Below are positions 8,215-16,825 of a stretch of DNA of 64,000 nt, piece after piece. This DNA is from Cedecea sp000277545 (GTDB taxonomy: Bacteria; Pseudomonadota; Gammaproteobacteria; Enterobacterales; Enterobacteriaceae). A model generated the notes under the pieces. That model saw only the letters and a program-made list of their open reading frames with translations. It was not told where the DNA came from and searched no databases. The stretch lies in the NCBI GenBank assembly GCA_050847315.1, contig CP193791.1; one strand, given 5' to 3'. How positions within the stretch are numbered: position 1 is the stretch's first letter; the number at the start of each line of letters is the position of its first letter. Position numbers and translations under genes: made by a program.

Positions 8215-9405
8215 CTACATCACCTTGTGCGGGCCAAAGCACTCATAGTGAATGCTGTCTTTATTCACGCCAATCTTCACCAGCTGTTCCGCCGCAAAAC
8301 GCATAAAGTTGATCGGGCCGCAGAGATAGAACTGCATCGCCGGATCGCTTAACTTCCCTTCGATTTCCAGCAGATTCATCAGTCCTTCACGGTCAAAGCG
8401 CGCCTGAGCACGATCCTCTGCGGAGGGTTCACGGTACCAGACGTGGCTTTCAAATTTCGGCAACTGAGCGCCAAGCCCTGCCACTTCTTCGCTAAACGCA
8501 TGCACATCCCCGTGCTCGGCGGCGTGCAGCCAGTTGACCTGTGCCTGATGGCCGCCGTTCGCCAGCGTGTCCAGCATCGAGAGCATCGGCGTCTGGCCGA
8601 CGCCTGCGGAAATCAGCGTTACCGGCGTGTCGGATTTTACGTCCATAAAGAAGTCGCCTGCCGGTGAAGCCAGATGCACCCGATCCCCCGCCTGAGCATG
8701 ATTGTGCAGCCAGTTTGAGACCATACCTTTCTCTTCACGCTTCACGGCAATGCGGTAACTTTTCCCGTTCGGCTGGCGGGTCAAAGAGTACTGACGAATT
8801 TCCTGATGCGGGAAACCAACAGGTTTCAGCCAGACGCCGAGGTATTGCCCCGGCTGATAATCTGCCACCGGGCCGCCGTCTAACGGGGCAAGTTCGAAGC
8901 TGGCGATCAGTGAGCTTTGCTCTTTTTTCTCTACGATAGTGAAGGGACGCGTGCCTTCCCAGCCACCCTGCTTAGCGGCGTTATCCTGGTAAATTTCTGA
9001 TTCACGGTTAATAAAGACCTGCGCCAGAACGCCGTAGGCTTTTCCCCATGCGTCCAGCACTTCCTGCCCCGGGCTGAACAGCTCGTCTAACGTGGCCAGC
9101 AGATGGCCGCCCACAATGTTGTACTGCTCCGGTTTAATCTGGAAGGTAGTGTGTTTCTGGGCGATTTTCTCTACCGCGGGCAGCAGGGCGGCCAGATTTT
9201 CGATGTTGGAAGCATAGGCGCAAATGGCGTTGAACAGCGCTTCACGCTGGTCACCGTTGCGCTGGTTGCTCATGTTAAAGATCTCTTTCAGCTCAGGGTT
9301 GTGGCTGAACATGCGCTCATAAAAGTGGGCGGTAAGTTTAGGCCCTGTCGCGGCCAGCAGAGGGATGGTCGACTTAACAACGGCGATGGTTCGTGCGTCT
9401 AGCAT
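8215..9405 (-). CDS. hmp: Flavohemoglobin, nitric oxide dioxygenase
   Basis: Cytoplasmic enzyme that turns NO and O2 into nitrate with NAD(P)H. The 396 residues hold an N-terminal globin domain (about 1-140, with the haem-ligand segment near QKHTTFQIKPEQY), an FAD domain with RQYSLTRQ, and an NAD domain with SAGVGQTPML and the C-terminal YECFGPHKV. A longer frame opens at 9453, but MLDARTIAVV at 9405 has a GGAG ribosome site and matches the E. coli start. Divergent from glyA, as in E. coli; the promoter side carries an NsrR operator. Confidence 0.97.
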   Translation of the reverse strand: MLDARTIAVVKSTIPLLAATGPKLTAHFYERMFSHNPELKEIFNMSNQRNGDQREALFNAICAYASNIENLAALLPAVEKIAQKHTTFQIKPEQYNIVGGHLLATLDELFSPGQEVLDAWGKAYGVLAQVFINRESEIYQDNAAKQGGWEGTRPFTIVEKKEQSSLIASFELAPLDGGPVADYQPGQYLGVWLKPVGFPHQEIRQYSLTRQPNGKSYRIAVKREEKGMVSNWLHNHAQAGDRVHLASPAGDFFMDVKSDTPVTLISAGVGQTPMLSMLDTLANGGHQAQVNWLHAAEHGDVHAFSEEVAGLGAQLPKFESHVWYREPSAEDRAQARFDREGLMNLLEIEGKLSDPAMQFYLCGPINFMRFAAEQLVKIGVNKDSIHYECFGPHKVM

Positions 9406-9433
9406 GGCGGTCTCCATAAACAGCGTAGTGTAT

Positions 9434-9456
9434 AAATTGCATTTTAAATGCATCTT
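9434..9456 (-). promoter_or_regulatory. NsrR operator of hmp
   Basis: Two inverted 11-base half sites separated by one base: AAATTGCATTT (9434-9444) and AAATGCATCTT (9446-9456). This agrees with the NsrR motif of enterobacterial NO-response genes at nearly every position. It ends 29 bp upstream of the hmp start codon, overlapping the expected promoter, so NO would relieve repression. Confidence 0.88.
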
Positions 9457-9598
9457 ATAGAAATGGCCTTATGTTGTAAATGGGTTATCGTTGTTAACGA
9501 CTGAGCTCACAGAACGTGAAAAATACGCATAGTATTGATGAAGAAATATCCGGCAAAGAGATGCAGGGTTTATTGCGTTGAAGCCTTATTCCATGCCT

Positions 9599-9614
9599 GG
9601 GTAATCGTTTGCGT
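9599..9614 (+). promoter_or_regulatory. PurR-type operator upstream of glyA
   Basis: GGGTAATCGTTTGCGT matches the right half of the PurR palindrome (ACGCAAACGTTTGCGT) well and closely resembles the known glyA operator of E. coli. The rest of the 328-bp hmp-glyA interval (9406-9733) shows no further gene; MetR sites are expected here but I could not place one confidently. Confidence 0.7.
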
Positions 9615-9733
9615 AAAAACCTCTGTCAAGCCCTATCACCCGAAAGGGTTTCGGTTTACACTGTTGCCCGTCGCCCAAATGGGCCCCCTCATTGCAGTAA
9701 AATTTTTACCGTTAGCTGAGTCAGGAGATGCGA

Positions 9734-10987
9734 ATGTTAAAGCGTGAAATGAACATTGCCGATTATGATGCCGAACTGTGGCAGGCCATGGAGCAAGAGA
9801 AAGTACGTCAGGAAGAGCACATTGAACTGATCGCCTCCGAAAACTACACCAGCCCGCGCGTGATGCAGGCTCAGGGTTCTCAGCTGACAAACAAATATGC
9901 TGAAGGTTACCCAGGCAAGCGCTACTACGGCGGTTGCGAGTACGTGGACATCGTCGAACAGCTGGCTATCGACCGTGCAAAAGAGCTGTTTGGCGCAGAC
10001 TATGCGAACGTGCAGCCACACTCCGGTTCCCAGGCTAACTTCGCGGTATACACCGCGCTGCTGCAGCCGGGCGATACCGTGCTGGGCATGAACCTGGCGC
10101 AGGGCGGCCACCTGACTCACGGCTCCCCGGTTAACTTCTCCGGTAAGCTGTACAACATCATTCCTTACGGTATTGATGAGTCAGGTAAAATTGACTACGA
10201 AGACATGGCGAAGCAGGCTAAAGAGCACAAGCCGAAGATGATCATCGGCGGCTTCTCTGCCTACTCCGGCGTGGTTGACTGGGCTAAGATGCGCGAAATC
10301 GCAGACAGCATCGGCGCTTACCTGTTCGTTGACATGGCGCACGTTGCGGGCCTGATTGCCGCAGACGTTTACCCGAACCCGGTGCCACACGCACACGTTG
10401 TCACCACCACCACCCACAAAACCCTGGCGGGTCCACGCGGTGGCCTGATCCTGGCGAAGGGCGGCGACGAAGATCTCTACAAGAAACTGAACTCTGCCGT
10501 ATTCCCAAGCGCGCAGGGCGGCCCGCTGATGCACGTTATCGCGGCCAAGGCTGTGGCGCTGAAAGAAGCGATGGAGCCTGAGTTCAAGGTTTACCAGCAG
10601 CAGGTTGCGAAAAATGCCAAAGCGATGGTGGAAGTGTTCCTGAACCGTGGCTACAAAGTGGTTTCCGGCGGGACTGAAAACCACCTGTTCCTGCTGGATC
10701 TGGTTAATAAAAACCTGACCGGTAAAGAAGCTGACGCTGCCCTGGGCCGCGCCAACATCACCGTGAACAAAAACAGCGTACCAAACGATCCGAAGAGCCC
10801 GTTCGTGACCTCCGGTATCCGTATCGGTTCTCCGGCTGTTACTCGCCGCGGCTTTAAAGAAGCGGAAGTGAAAGAGCTGGCTGGCTGGATGTGTGACGTT
10901 CTGGACAACATCAATGATGAAGCGGTTATTGAGCGCGTCAAAGGTAAAGTGCTGGATATCTGTGCTCGCTTCCCGGTTTACGCATAA
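9734..10987 (+). CDS. glyA: Serine hydroxymethyltransferase
   Basis: PLP enzyme that interconverts serine + THF with glycine + 5,10-methylene-THF, the main one-carbon source and an input for purine synthesis. The 417-residue sequence has the PLP-lysine motif VVTTTTHKTLAGPRGG, the N-terminal YAEGYPGKRYYGGCE segment, and the usual C-terminus. ATG at 9728 is also in frame, but 9734 gives the normal N-terminus (MLKREMNIADYD) and sits 6 bases after AGGAG. Monocistronic, with its own terminator. Confidence 0.98.
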   Translation: MLKREMNIADYDAELWQAMEQEKVRQEEHIELIASENYTSPRVMQAQGSQLTNKYAEGYPGKRYYGGCEYVDIVEQLAIDRAKELFGADYANVQPHSGSQANFAVYTALLQPGDTVLGMNLAQGGHLTHGSPVNFSGKLYNIIPYGIDESGKIDYEDMAKQAKEHKPKMIIGGFSAYSGVVDWAKMREIADSIGAYLFVDMAHVAGLIAADVYPNPVPHAHVVTTTTHKTLAGPRGGLILAKGGDEDLYKKLNSAVFPSAQGGPLMHVIAAKAVALKEAMEPEFKVYQQQVAKNAKAMVEVFLNRGYKVVSGGTENHLFLLDLVNKNLTGKEADAALGRANITVNKNSVPNDPKSPFVTSGIRIGSPAVTRRGFKEAEVKELAGWMCDVLDNINDEAVIERVKGKVLDICARFPVYA

Positions 10988-11006
10988 TCGTTAAGCTGAA
11001 AAGTTG

Positions 11007-11033
11007 AAAGGCTCCCAATCGGGAGCCTTTTTT
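11007..11033 (+). terminator. Intrinsic terminator of glyA
   Basis: Perfect 10-bp stem aaaggctccc/gggagccttt with a 4-base loop and a T-run (11028-11033). The convergent SIS-isomerase gene ends inside it, so it may terminate from both sides. Confidence 0.92.
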
Positions 11034-11631
11034 ATTGCTTCTGGCTTAGCGTCAGCCCGACATCCCCGCCGGGATGAACGGCGAGCAGCGTCTCCTTCGA
11101 ATACCCGCTCTCGCTCATCAGGCAGGCGCAGGCGGCATCAAAAATCGCCAGCGCCAGAATTATCGACGTGGTCGCCAGCATATTCAGCGGATCCATTTCC
11201 TGCTTCACGCCGGTAGAAATCACCAGCCTTGCTGCCTGGGCGATGGCCGAATCCGGGTTCTCGGTGACGCTAATGAGCGGGACGTTTCTGGCCGCCAGGC
11301 CCGGCAGCAGCCGCGTCAGCTCATCGGAATTCCCGCCCCGGGAAAGCATGATCATCAGATCGTCCGCACGGAGAAAACCCAGATCGCCATGTGCCGCGTC
11401 CGTCGCGCTGAGATAAATGGCCGGGTGTTCGACGCAGGCCAGCATATGGGCAATTTTCCTCGCGGCGATGCCCGAAGTACCGACGCCGGTGACCACAATC
11501 TTGCCTTTACAGTTTCTCAGTTCGGCCAGCAAGGCGAGCCACTGCGGCTCGCTTAAATGCTGTTCCAGCGCGGCAAGCTCGCGGCTGCAGGTTGCCCAAG
11601 CGCTGACGGCCTGCTGCCATGAATGACTCAT
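11032..11631 (-). CDS. Single-domain SIS sugar-phosphate isomerase (KdsD/GutQ-like, no CBS domains)
   Basis: 199 residues forming one SIS domain. Alignment by eye with the N-terminal domain of arabinose-5-phosphate isomerase KdsD shows VVTGVGTSGIAARK, DAAHGDLGFL, MLSRGGNSDEL and the C-terminal VHPGGDVG. The histidine of HPGG is kept. The Lys of KdsD's GMGKSG is Thr here, and the Glu of its SGES loop is Asn (GGNS). The CBS pair of KdsD/GutQ is absent. Single-domain A5P isomerases are known (c3406 of E. coli CFT073), but hexulose-phosphate isomerase is an alternative. Last gene of the yph-type minus-strand operon; its ATG overlaps the kinase stop by 4 bp. Substrate unknown. Confidence 0.8.
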   Translation of the reverse strand: MSHSWQQAVSAWATCSRELAALEQHLSEPQWLALLAELRNCKGKIVVTGVGTSGIAARKIAHMLACVEHPAIYLSATDAAHGDLGFLRADDLMIMLSRGGNSDELTRLLPGLAARNVPLISVTENPDSAIAQAARLVISTGVKQEMDPLNMLATTSIILALAIFDAACACLMSESGYSKETLLAVHPGGDVGLTLSQKQ

Positions 11632-13265
11632 GCTTCCTCCTGCATCAGCTGGCGGTATTTCATGTGGTCGAGATACATCTCATGGAACACTTTGTATTTG
11701 CGGTCGTAGTACTGCTTGATGCGGTTGGTCTGCGGCGTGACCGTTTTGCCAATGCGGCTCATGACCGACATCGCTTCCGGGAAGGAATCAAACACGCCCG
11801 CCGCCACCGTGCCCATCATCGCGCTGCCCAGCAGCATCGCCTCGCTCTCTTCCGGCAACAACATCGCGCAGCCGGTGGCGTTGGCGTGCTCCTGAACGAA
11901 GATAGGGTTTTTAGTGCCGCCACCGCTCGCCATGATGGTGTCGATGGTGTAGCCGCTGTGGTTCATGGTTTCGATAATATGGCGGGTACCGAGTGCGATA
12001 GCCTGAATCGTCGCCAGGTACTGCAGCGCCATATCTTCCGGCGTGCGGGAAAGCTTCAGCCCGCTGATAACGCCGGTTAGCGTCGGGTTGGCGCGCGGCG
12101 AACGGTTGCCGTGGAAGTAGGGCAGGATGTGCATATCCTTCGTTAAGAAGGCGATGTTTTCCGGCTCCCCGGCCATTTTACGCAGCAGAGCGTTCAGCAG
12201 TTCGTAAATGGTTTGCCCCTGAGTCTTCGCCTGGGCAAGCAGCGTCTCATAGCACGGATGAGACTGAATAATATGGTCGATAAGCGCTCCGGTGGCCGAC
12301 TGGCCGCCTTCGTTGAGCCAGTAGCCCGGCAGCACGGCGGAGTAGTAAGGCCCCCAAACGCCATTAATAAAACGAGCTTCTTTTGAAATGGCCATATGCC
12401 CGGTAGAGGTGCCGCCGATGAGCGCCACGCGGCGGTCGAAGTCTGCCACTTCGCCCGAAACGCCGCAGGCGCCGAGCGTACCGAGCGTGCCGGCATGGGC
12501 GTCAATAATCGAGACGCTGACGGCGGTGCCGGCAATCAGCCCCATCTCGCTTGCGGCGCGCTGCGTCAGGCCGTGGCCCAGTGGCTCCCCCATGGTTTTT
12601 ACATAGCGGCCAATTTTTTCCGCATCGTGCTCCAGAAGATCTTCCAGCCCAATCTGGCGGAAGTAGCTGCTGTCCCATTTGTCTTCGTGGCCCATGTAGG
12701 TCCATTTGCAGACGGTGGAGCAGAGCGAGCGAGTATCATCCCCGGTGGCGCGCCAGGTCAGGAAGTCCGGGAGGTCAAAATAGTAACCGGCATTAGACCA
12801 GGTATTCGGCATGTGCTGTTTAAGCCAGAGCAATTTTGGCGTTTGCATTTCCGGGGAAATAATCCCGCCCACGTAGTCCAGCACGCGGTGGTGCAGGGCA
12901 TTAATTCTGTCGGCCTGGGTAATGGCGCGGTGATCCATCCACACAATGATGTTCTGTTCGCTGCGCCCTGAAGGGCTGATGGTCAGCGGCTTACCTTCTT
13001 TATCCAGTACCACCAGGGAACAGGTGGCGTCGAATCCCAGCCCTTTTACCTGAATCGGATTAATGTCGGCCTGGTTAACCGCATCCCGCAACGCGTTGCA
13101 AACCGCCTGCCAGATATTGTCCGAGGATTGCTCAACGAAGTCCGCCTGTGGGCGGTAAATCTCAATCGCCCGGCTTGCCTCGCCTACCATTCTGCCATTC
13201 AGGTCAAAGACGCCCGCGCGGGCGCTTCCCGTCCCTACATCCACCCCAATGAAGTAACTCGCCAT
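11628..13265 (-). CDS. FGGY-family carbohydrate kinase (pentulose / D-ribulose kinase type)
   Basis: 545-residue ATP-dependent sugar kinase. Seen: N-terminal IGVDVGTGSARAGVFD (phosphate loop of the actin-like fold), catalytic-base segment IVWMDHRA, GGTSTGHM, and C-terminal MASGGGTKNP. Length and motifs fit the branch that includes the D-ribulokinase of Yersinia (YpCarbK) and human FGGY rather than xylulose or glycerol kinases; the substrate is inferred, not shown. Ribosome site AGGAG precedes ATG 13265. It lies between the permease gene and the SIS isomerase and overlaps the latter, so uptake, phosphorylation and isomerisation appear to be one operon. E. coli yph has no such kinase. Confidence 0.88.
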   Translation of the reverse strand: MASYFIGVDVGTGSARAGVFDLNGRMVGEASRAIEIYRPQADFVEQSSDNIWQAVCNALRDAVNQADINPIQVKGLGFDATCSLVVLDKEGKPLTISPSGRSEQNIIVWMDHRAITQADRINALHHRVLDYVGGIISPEMQTPKLLWLKQHMPNTWSNAGYYFDLPDFLTWRATGDDTRSLCSTVCKWTYMGHEDKWDSSYFRQIGLEDLLEHDAEKIGRYVKTMGEPLGHGLTQRAASEMGLIAGTAVSVSIIDAHAGTLGTLGACGVSGEVADFDRRVALIGGTSTGHMAISKEARFINGVWGPYYSAVLPGYWLNEGGQSATGALIDHIIQSHPCYETLLAQAKTQGQTIYELLNALLRKMAGEPENIAFLTKDMHILPYFHGNRSPRANPTLTGVISGLKLSRTPEDMALQYLATIQAIALGTRHIIETMNHSGYTIDTIMASGGGTKNPIFVQEHANATGCAMLLPEESEAMLLGSAMMGTVAAGVFDSFPEAMSVMSRIGKTVTPQTNRIKQYYDRKYKVFHEMYLDHMKYRQLMQEEA

Positions 13266-13281
13266 AATGATTCTCCTGAAC

Positions 13282-14235
13282 TCAGGCTTTACGATTCTGT
13301 AATGCGATAAAGAGGATCAGCACCGCGCCCCAGAGCGCCATGGTCAAATAGCTGCTGATCCCCAGCAAATTAAAGCCGCTTTCCAGCATTTGCAGCACAA
13401 TGAGCGCCAGCACCAGGCCGATAATGCGGCCAAATCCGCCGTCCGGGTTTATGCCGCCCAGCACAGAAGCAAGGATGGTGACCAGCAGATAAGACTCACC
13501 GTACCCGGCTTTGGCGGAGTTGAACTTGGCCATCATCAGAATGGCGGCCACCCAGCCGAGCAGCGCGGAAATCACGTACACCGATATCTGCACCCGCACG
13601 GTGTTAACGCCGCTGAAGCGCGTGGCCTGTTCGTTGGAGCCGACCAGATAAAGGCTGCGCCCCAGCGTGGTGTGCTCCAGCAATACCCAGAGTAGGACGG
13701 CAACCAGCAGGAACAGCAGCAGCGCGACCGGAATGCCGAGCAGCGTGGCGTTACCCAGGTACTGAATTGCCGTCGGGAAGCCGGAAATCACCGTACCGTT
13801 AGACAGCAAAATATTGAGGCCGGAAATCAGCGTCATGGTGCCGAGCGTAGCCAGAATAGGCGAAACACCGACCCAGGCGACCAGCGCGCCGTTTAGCGTG
13901 CCGATAGCCACCGCCACGGCAATACCCGCCAGCAGCGCCAGCGCAAAGAACAGCGGGTTATCCGGGTGGCTGACGATAATGGCCGCCATCACCAGCGAAC
14001 AGGCGTTCGCCCCGGCAATAATCGACAGGTTGATCCCGCCGGTCAGCATTGTCATTCCCATACCCAGCGCCAGCATGCCAAGAATAGGCAACTGAGAGCC
14101 GATGGACTGGAAGTTGGCGAGGCTAAAGAAGCGCCCGCCCAGCAGCAGCGAAAACGCCACGGCAACCACCACAATAATCACGCACTGCAGCCGGATGATG
14201 GCGTCACCGGGTAAAAATCTGGCGAAGGTTTTCAT
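13282..14235 (-). CDS. Sugar ABC transporter permease (RbsC/YphD type), second permease
   Basis: 317-residue inner-membrane permease with about 8-10 hydrophobic segments and the family pattern GGINLSIIAGANACSLVMAA near the N-terminus and VTILASVLGGINPDGG in the last third (the ATPase-coupling loop). An in-frame ATG exists 33 bases further upstream (14268), but 14235 follows GGGAG and begins 1 bp after the stop of the other permease gene. With the next gene it would form a heterodimeric channel for the YphF-like binding protein. Confidence 0.88.
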   Translation of the reverse strand: MKTFARFLPGDAIIRLQCVIIVVVAVAFSLLLGGRFFSLANFQSIGSQLPILGMLALGMGMTMLTGGINLSIIAGANACSLVMAAIIVSHPDNPLFFALALLAGIAVAVAIGTLNGALVAWVGVSPILATLGTMTLISGLNILLSNGTVISGFPTAIQYLGNATLLGIPVALLLFLLVAVLLWVLLEHTTLGRSLYLVGSNEQATRFSGVNTVRVQISVYVISALLGWVAAILMMAKFNSAKAGYGESYLLVTILASVLGGINPDGGFGRIIGLVLALIVLQMLESGFNLLGISSYLTMALWGAVLILFIALQNRKA

Positions 14236-14236
14236 C

Positions 14237-15226
14237 TCAAAGCTCCCTTGCGAGTTTGCGTTTTTCATTCCAGGCCGTGGCGCTGATGCTGACCAGGATA
14301 ATCACGCCGCTGAACACGGCGTGCCAGTAAGAGGACACGCTCAGCAGCGTCAGACCGTTTTGTAAGAATGCCAGCAGGATAACCCCGAGCAGGGTGCCGG
14401 TGAGCGTCCCGCGCCCGCCGCTCATGCTTGTCCCGCCGAGCACGACCGCCGCCAGGACCGTTAGCTCAAAGCCCAGCAGCGAGTTTGGGGCAACGGACTG
14501 GGTGATCTGCGCCTGAACGACGGCGGCAATACCGGCCAGAATCCCCATATAGCCGTAGACGTAGAAGTGCAGCTTAAGCAGGTTCATCCCCAGCCGGGAC
14601 GCCGCCTCGCGGTTGCCGCCCATGGCATAAATCTGGCGGCCAAGGCGCGTGTAGTTCATCAGCACGGCGGTAAAGATAATCACTGCGGCCAGGCACAGCA
14701 GCGGCAGGGTTAACCCGTACTGGTAACCGTCTTTGGCGGTGAAAGAGAACCAGTTAATGCCGTTCATAAACCAGTCCGGGAAGCCGTACAGCCACGTGCC
14801 TTTGGTGAGGTAAACCAGCAGGCCGTAGTAAACGTTGAGGGTGGCAATGGTGATGATGATCGCCGGGACCCGCAGCCAGTAAACCAGGAAGCCGTTGATA
14901 AGCCCGAGCAGCAGCCCCACGGCAATGGAAATCACCAGCGCCAGCGCAAAATTACCGCCGTGGGCAATGACCCAGCTTGCCATCACGTACTGGGCAATAG
15001 CGGTCATCGCCGGGAACGAAATATCAATCCCTCCGGAAATTAGCACCACAAACAGCCCGCAGGCCAGAATACCGAGAATGGCGTAGCTGGTGGCGACATC
15101 CGTCAGGTTACCGAGGGACAAAAACTCATCGGTGCTGATACTCAGGCCAACGGCCAGAGCCACCACCAGAAGACCCAGCCAGAACTCATGTTGCCCGGCC
15201 AGGCGGGAAAAACGAGGGTTATTCAT
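14237..15226 (-). CDS. Sugar ABC transporter permease (RbsC/YphD type), first permease
   Basis: 329-residue permease paralogous to the preceding one. Shows VVLISGGIDISFPAMTAIAQ, multiple membrane segments and the conserved VLGGTSMSGGRGTLTGT coupling loop. The chosen start (MNNPRFSRLAG, 15226) overlaps the ATPase stop by 8 bp and follows GAGGTGG; a start at 15241 is also open. E. coli yph encodes only one permease (yphD), so which of the two here is the direct counterpart is not clear. Confidence 0.88.
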   Translation of the reverse strand: MNNPRFSRLAGQHEFWLGLLVVALAVGLSISTDEFLSLGNLTDVATSYAILGILACGLFVVLISGGIDISFPAMTAIAQYVMASWVIAHGGNFALALVISIAVGLLLGLINGFLVYWLRVPAIIITIATLNVYYGLLVYLTKGTWLYGFPDWFMNGINWFSFTAKDGYQYGLTLPLLCLAAVIIFTAVLMNYTRLGRQIYAMGGNREAASRLGMNLLKLHFYVYGYMGILAGIAAVVQAQITQSVAPNSLLGFELTVLAAVVLGGTSMSGGRGTLTGTLLGVILLAFLQNGLTLLSVSSYWHAVFSGVIILVSISATAWNEKRKLAREL

Positions 15227-16718
15227 TGACCACCTCAGCAATGTCCTGCTCGCTACTGCGATGAGGATTAAACTCTGCGACCAGCTCTCCCCGGCGCATC
15301 ACCAGCACGCGGTGGCTGTTGTAATACGCCTCAGGGATTTCATCGCAAATCATCAGTACCGCCAGCCCCTGTTCCGCCAGGGAACGGGCGATTTGGTAAA
15401 TACCTTCTTTATTGGCGATATCCACGCCAACCGTGGGCGAGTCGAGAATCAATATTTGTGGGTTAGTCGCTACCCATTTGGCGATAGCAATCCTTTGGGC
15501 GTTGCCGCCAGAAAGGGTTTTTACCGGCAGCCCGGCATCGGAGACTTTGATGTTTAGCTCACGAATAAGATCGGCCACCAGATGACGGGCTTTTTCATGA
15601 TCGAGCAGGCCGCTGCGGGTATGAAGCCTGTCGAAGACCGTGACAATCGTGTTGTCGTAGATCGACTGCTCCATGATCAGGCCTTGAGTCAGGCGATCTT
15701 CTGACACGTAGCCGATGCCGTGTTTGATCGCATCGTGGTTATTGCGAAACGTTACCGGCACGCCGTCGATCAGCATTTCACCGCTTTGCGGCCGCGTCAT
15801 GCCGAACAGGCTCATGCACAGTTCGGTGCGGCCCGACCCGAGCAGGCCGACGATGGAAACAATCTCGCCGCTGCGCAGCGACAGATTGATGTTGTGGTAT
15901 TTGCCCTTGCGGCTGAGGCCGCGCAGCTCCAGCATCGGCTGTTTTTCTACCGGAGGTTTTTCCGGCAGCGGGCTGTAGTGGAAGCGTTGCCCGGTCATCA
16001 GGAACGCAAGCTCGTTGCTGTCCAGCTCGCTGGCCTGCCAGGTGCCGACCAGCTTCCCGTCGCGCATCACGCTAATGCGGTCGGCGACTTCCATCACTTC
16101 GTCCAGACGGTGGCTGACAAACACCACGCAAATCCCGTCCGCTTTGAGTTCATTCACCACCCGCAGCAGGCCGTTAACCTCCTGGCGGGTAAGCGACGCA
16201 GTGGGTTCGTCCATAATAACCAGCCGGGCGTCAGCGGCAATGGCGCGGCAAATCGCCACCAGTTGGCGATCGGCTATCGAGAGTTTTTCGACTTTTTTGT
16301 CCGGGTCGAGCGTGACGCCAATGCGCTGCATGGCCGCCAGCGCCTGGGCTTTCATCACGCTGCGGTTAACCCACAGGCTGCCGCCGGGCTGATAGCGGTG
16401 CACGGCGATATTCTCGGCCACGCTGAAATTGGGGAACAGCGACAGATCCTGGTAGATCACCTGGATGCCGTAATGCGCGGAAAGCGTGGGCGTCAGGCTG
16501 TGAAACAGTTTGCCGTCGAGGGCAATCTGCGCCCCTTTTTCCGGATGATAGACGCCGGAAATCACTTTGATGATCGTGCTTTTACCGCAGCCGTTTTGCC
16601 CGGCCAGGCAATGAACTTCGCCTTTTCTGAGCGTCAGATTGACGTTATCCAGCGCCCGCACGCCCGGGAATTGCTTGCTGATATTCTCAAGAGTGATAAA
16701 TGCGGATGTGTCGGTCAT
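15219..16718 (-). CDS. Sugar ABC transporter ATP-binding protein with two nucleotide-binding domains (YphE/RbsA type)
   Basis: 499-residue ATPase made of two fused ABC domains. Domain 1 has Walker A GQNGCGKST, signature LSIADRQLV and Walker B VIMDEPTASL. Domain 2 has the degenerate Walker A GLLGSGRTEL typical of ribose-type transporters, signature LSGGNAQR and LILDSPTVGVDI. An in-frame ATG at 16796 would put the start beyond the stem-loop that follows the binding-protein gene; MTDTSAFITL at 16718 gives the usual N-terminus. Energises uptake with the two downstream permeases. Confidence 0.92.
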   Translation of the reverse strand: MTDTSAFITLENISKQFPGVRALDNVNLTLRKGEVHCLAGQNGCGKSTIIKVISGVYHPEKGAQIALDGKLFHSLTPTLSAHYGIQVIYQDLSLFPNFSVAENIAVHRYQPGGSLWVNRSVMKAQALAAMQRIGVTLDPDKKVEKLSIADRQLVAICRAIAADARLVIMDEPTASLTRQEVNGLLRVVNELKADGICVVFVSHRLDEVMEVADRISVMRDGKLVGTWQASELDSNELAFLMTGQRFHYSPLPEKPPVEKQPMLELRGLSRKGKYHNINLSLRSGEIVSIVGLLGSGRTELCMSLFGMTRPQSGEMLIDGVPVTFRNNHDAIKHGIGYVSEDRLTQGLIMEQSIYDNTIVTVFDRLHTRSGLLDHEKARHLVADLIRELNIKVSDAGLPVKTLSGGNAQRIAIAKWVATNPQILILDSPTVGVDIANKEGIYQIARSLAEQGLAVLMICDEIPEAYYNSHRVLVMRRGELVAEFNPHRSSEQDIAEVVNE

Positions 16719-16772
16719 GGGTAATGCCCCTGCCGGCGCCCGACGTGGGCGCCACAAAATAATCTTGTTGGA

Positions 16773-16798
16773 GAATGCCGGTCGGCTGACCGGCATTC
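16773..16798 (-). repeat. Intercistronic stem-loop between binding-protein and ATPase genes
   Basis: Perfect 11-bp stem (16773-16783 with 16788-16798) with a 4-base loop and no T-run. It lies after the sugar-binding protein gene. Such hairpins protect the upstream mRNA and let periplasmic binding proteins be made in excess over membrane subunits (as in malE-malF); that role is inference. Confidence 0.7.
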
Positions 16799-16825
16799 CG
16801 GTTTCCCTGGTGTTGGCGGAGTGCC

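Noticed and set aside
9579..9593. TGAAGCCTTATTCC considered as a MetR box for glyA
   Set aside because: The spacing between the two halves is one base too long and the right half is incomplete.
9535..9747. 70-codon plus-strand frame in the hmp-glyA interval
   Set aside because: It runs through the PurR-type site and the glyA ribosome site, has no ribosome site of its own and no recognisable product.
15720..16724. 334-codon plus-strand frame opposite the ABC ATPase gene
   Set aside because: Shadow frame; the ATPase motifs on the minus strand are unambiguous.
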